From contig JAHEZB010000064.1 in assembly GCA_023251285.1 (NCBI GenBank), positions 1 to 8,268 of the forward strand: 8,268 nt of DNA. Direction: 5' to 3'. Within the stretch, counting starts at the first letter, position 1, and every line of letters begins with the position of its first letter. Source of the DNA: Chitinophagaceae bacterium (GTDB lineage Bacteria > Bacteroidota > Bacteroidia > Chitinophagales > Chitinophagaceae). Below the pieces are notes generated by a model. That model saw only the letters and a list, made by a program, of their open reading frames with translations, was not told the DNA's origin and searched no databases. A program made the position numbers and the translations under genes. This document shows, piece after piece, positions 7,852-8,268 of the stretch.

Positions 7852-7877
7852 TTTTCGTCCGGTAAAAAAACAAATAC
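7852..7877. repeat. Degenerate third copy of the repeat tail, no hairpin
   Basis: It aligns without gaps to the tail of copy 1 (7821-7846) at 20 of 26 positions, including the core TTCGT, the GTAAAA run and the end ACAAATAC. It lies inside the 39-base interval between the two full copies. No hairpin half precedes it, so it is either a decayed remnant or a tail-only duplication. Confidence 0.55.
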
Positions 7878-7884
7878 CCAAATA

Positions 7885-7935
7885 GCCGTCGTTTGTGTCT
7901 TCACAAACCACGTTCGTTCAGTAAAAGAACAAATA
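7885..7935. repeat. Tailed hairpin repeat, copy 2 (51 bases)
   Basis: The stem has GTTTGTG (7891-7897) pairing perfectly with CACAAAC (7902-7908) around TCTT. After a C-C mismatch (7890/7909), three more pairs form (7887-7889 with 7910-7912). The tail TTCGTTCAGTAAAAGAAC (7913-7930) plus AAATA matches copy 1 except for one base. The offset from copy 1 is exactly 90 bases. Confidence 0.85.
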
Positions 7936-7989
7936 TTCCAAATTTGCATTTTCGGTTTCTGACATGAATCATCGGCAGTTGGCATCACA

Positions 7990-8029
7990 TGAGAAATAAC
8001 GATGATTGCATTGCGTAAAATATTTCTCA
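7990..8029. promoter_or_regulatory. 9-bp perfect inverted repeat upstream of the SMP-30-like gene
   Basis: The arms are TGAGAAATA (7990-7998) and TATTTCTCA (8021-8029), separated by 22 bases and ending 69 bases before the ATG at 8099. On the plus strand an A-run, not a T-run, follows, so it does not look like a terminator for rightward transcription. It could be an operator bound by a dimeric regulator, or an RNA hairpin in the leader. No regulator is encoded nearby and the arms are AT-rich, so the function is unproven. Confidence 0.4.
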
Positions 8030-8098
8030 AAAAAATATTACAAAAAGAAAGAATTAGTTTAAATTGAAATTAATTTCTGACTTCTAAAAAATGATTTT

Positions 8099-8268
8099 AT
8101 GAAGAGACTCCTTTTCCCTACTATTTTTTTTATTTCTTTTTCTTTAAATGCACAAAAACATGAACTAATAAAACTTTGGGAAACTGATACTGTCATCAAT
8201 GTTCCTGAATCAGTTTTGCCGGATTTGACCAAGAACATTTTGTATGTTTCTTTGATAGATGGCGGCGG
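8099..8268 (+). CDS. Secreted SMP-30/gluconolactonase-like beta-propeller protein, 5' fragment
   Basis: Only the first 56 codons are present; the gene runs off the right edge. Residues 1-18 form a signal peptide (MKRLLFPTIFFISFSLNA) cut before Gln19, so the product is exported. The following sequence, HELIKLWETDTVINVPESVL then LYVSLIDGG (48-56), matches the opening strands of the SMP-30/gluconolactonase/LRE-like propeller family. In that family a Glu at the position of E37 (in PESV) usually binds the metal. Members include lactonases, but many secreted Bacteroidetes homologues have no proven substrate. The ATG at 8099 is chosen because it gives the signal peptide; an ATG at 8091 meets a stop after three codons. 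Codon 54 onward (DGGG) may be slightly divergent from the usual DG followed by the next strand, which cannot be judged from this fragment. Confidence 0.75.
   Translation, partial: MKRLLFPTIFFISFSLNAQKHELIKLWETDTVINVPESVLPDLTKNILYVSLIDGG

Larger units (their letters stand above)
7776..8098. other. Non-coding region with hairpin repeats, between the phosphoesterase and SMP-30-like genes
   Basis: The 323 bases hold no convincing gene. A minus-strand frame is open across most of it (7665-8030), but it overlaps the phosphoesterase 3' end, matches no family I know and encodes the repeats twice. The content is two tailed hairpin repeats, one degenerate tail copy, a 9-bp inverted repeat, and the octamer TTTCTGAC three times (7783-7790, 7956-7963, 8074-8081). 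The promoter of the downstream gene should lie in the last 100 bases, but no exact TAnnTTTG was found. Confidence 0.7.

Noticed and set aside
7795..7935. Minimal CRISPR array (two palindromic 51-base repeats with a 39-base spacer)
   Set aside because: There are only two copies with five differences, the spacer contains a decayed copy of the repeat tail, there is no third repeat and no cas gene, and the hairpin plus tail form is better explained as an interspersed repeat.
7665..8030. Minus-strand open frame of 121 codons containing a duplicated peptide
   Set aside because: It overlaps the 3' end of the phosphoesterase gene, and the duplicated peptide (WFVKTQT core) simply follows from a 90-base offset divisible by three. 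The copies differ by three amino-acid-changing and two silent changes, which shows no protein-level constraint, while the DNA hairpin is retained.
1..8268. parS site for ParB
   Set aside because: I looked for palindromes around CACGTG of the type bound by chromosomal ParB and saw none on reading through the window. A motif scan of the whole genome would settle where they are.

Overview
The window looks like chromosomal DNA of a Bacteroidetes bacterium, plausibly of the family Chitinophagaceae. The reasons are AT-rich sequence, poor Shine-Dalgarno sites, signal peptides ending in Ala-Gln, a DUF5916 outer-membrane-type protein, a DUF5683 protein, and the gene order parA-parB-DUF5683-dapB that is typical of this phylum. 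The lineage call is inferred from protein style, not from a database search.

Left two thirds (1-5723) is transcribed leftward. Starting from the divergent intergenic region at 5724-6005, the minus strand reads parA, parB, a DUF5683 envelope protein and dapB. The gaps are 30, 4 and 29 bases, so this is very probably one operon that couples chromosome segregation, an uncharacterised envelope protein and diaminopimelate/lysine synthesis (peptidoglycan precursor supply). After dapB comes a 266-base stretch with no recognisable gene. It is followed by a large gene, open to the left edge, for a secreted CBM9-like plus DUF5916 beta-barrel protein. In many Bacteroidetes the gene after dapB is lepB (signal peptidase I); it is not here.

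Right third (6006-8268) is transcribed rightward. A small NADPH-dependent FMN reductase-type flavoprotein and a four-helix membrane-anchored metallophosphoesterase lie 21 bases apart and probably form a two-gene operon. A 323-base non-coding region follows, and then the first 56 codons of a secreted SMP-30/gluconolactonase-like protein that runs off the right edge.

The most unusual part is the non-coding region 7776-8098. It holds two 51-base copies (46/51 identical, offset exactly 90 bases) of an element made of a hairpin plus a fixed 3' tail, a third degenerate copy of the tail alone, and a separate 9-bp inverted repeat in front of the SMP-30-like gene. Four of the five differences between the hairpin copies fall in the stem, and each is consistent with decay from one perfect 11-bp stem with a TCTT loop. 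This resembles a REP-like or miniature mobile repeat family rather than CRISPR, a terminator or a coding gene. No rRNA, tRNA, insertion sequence or parS site was recognised.
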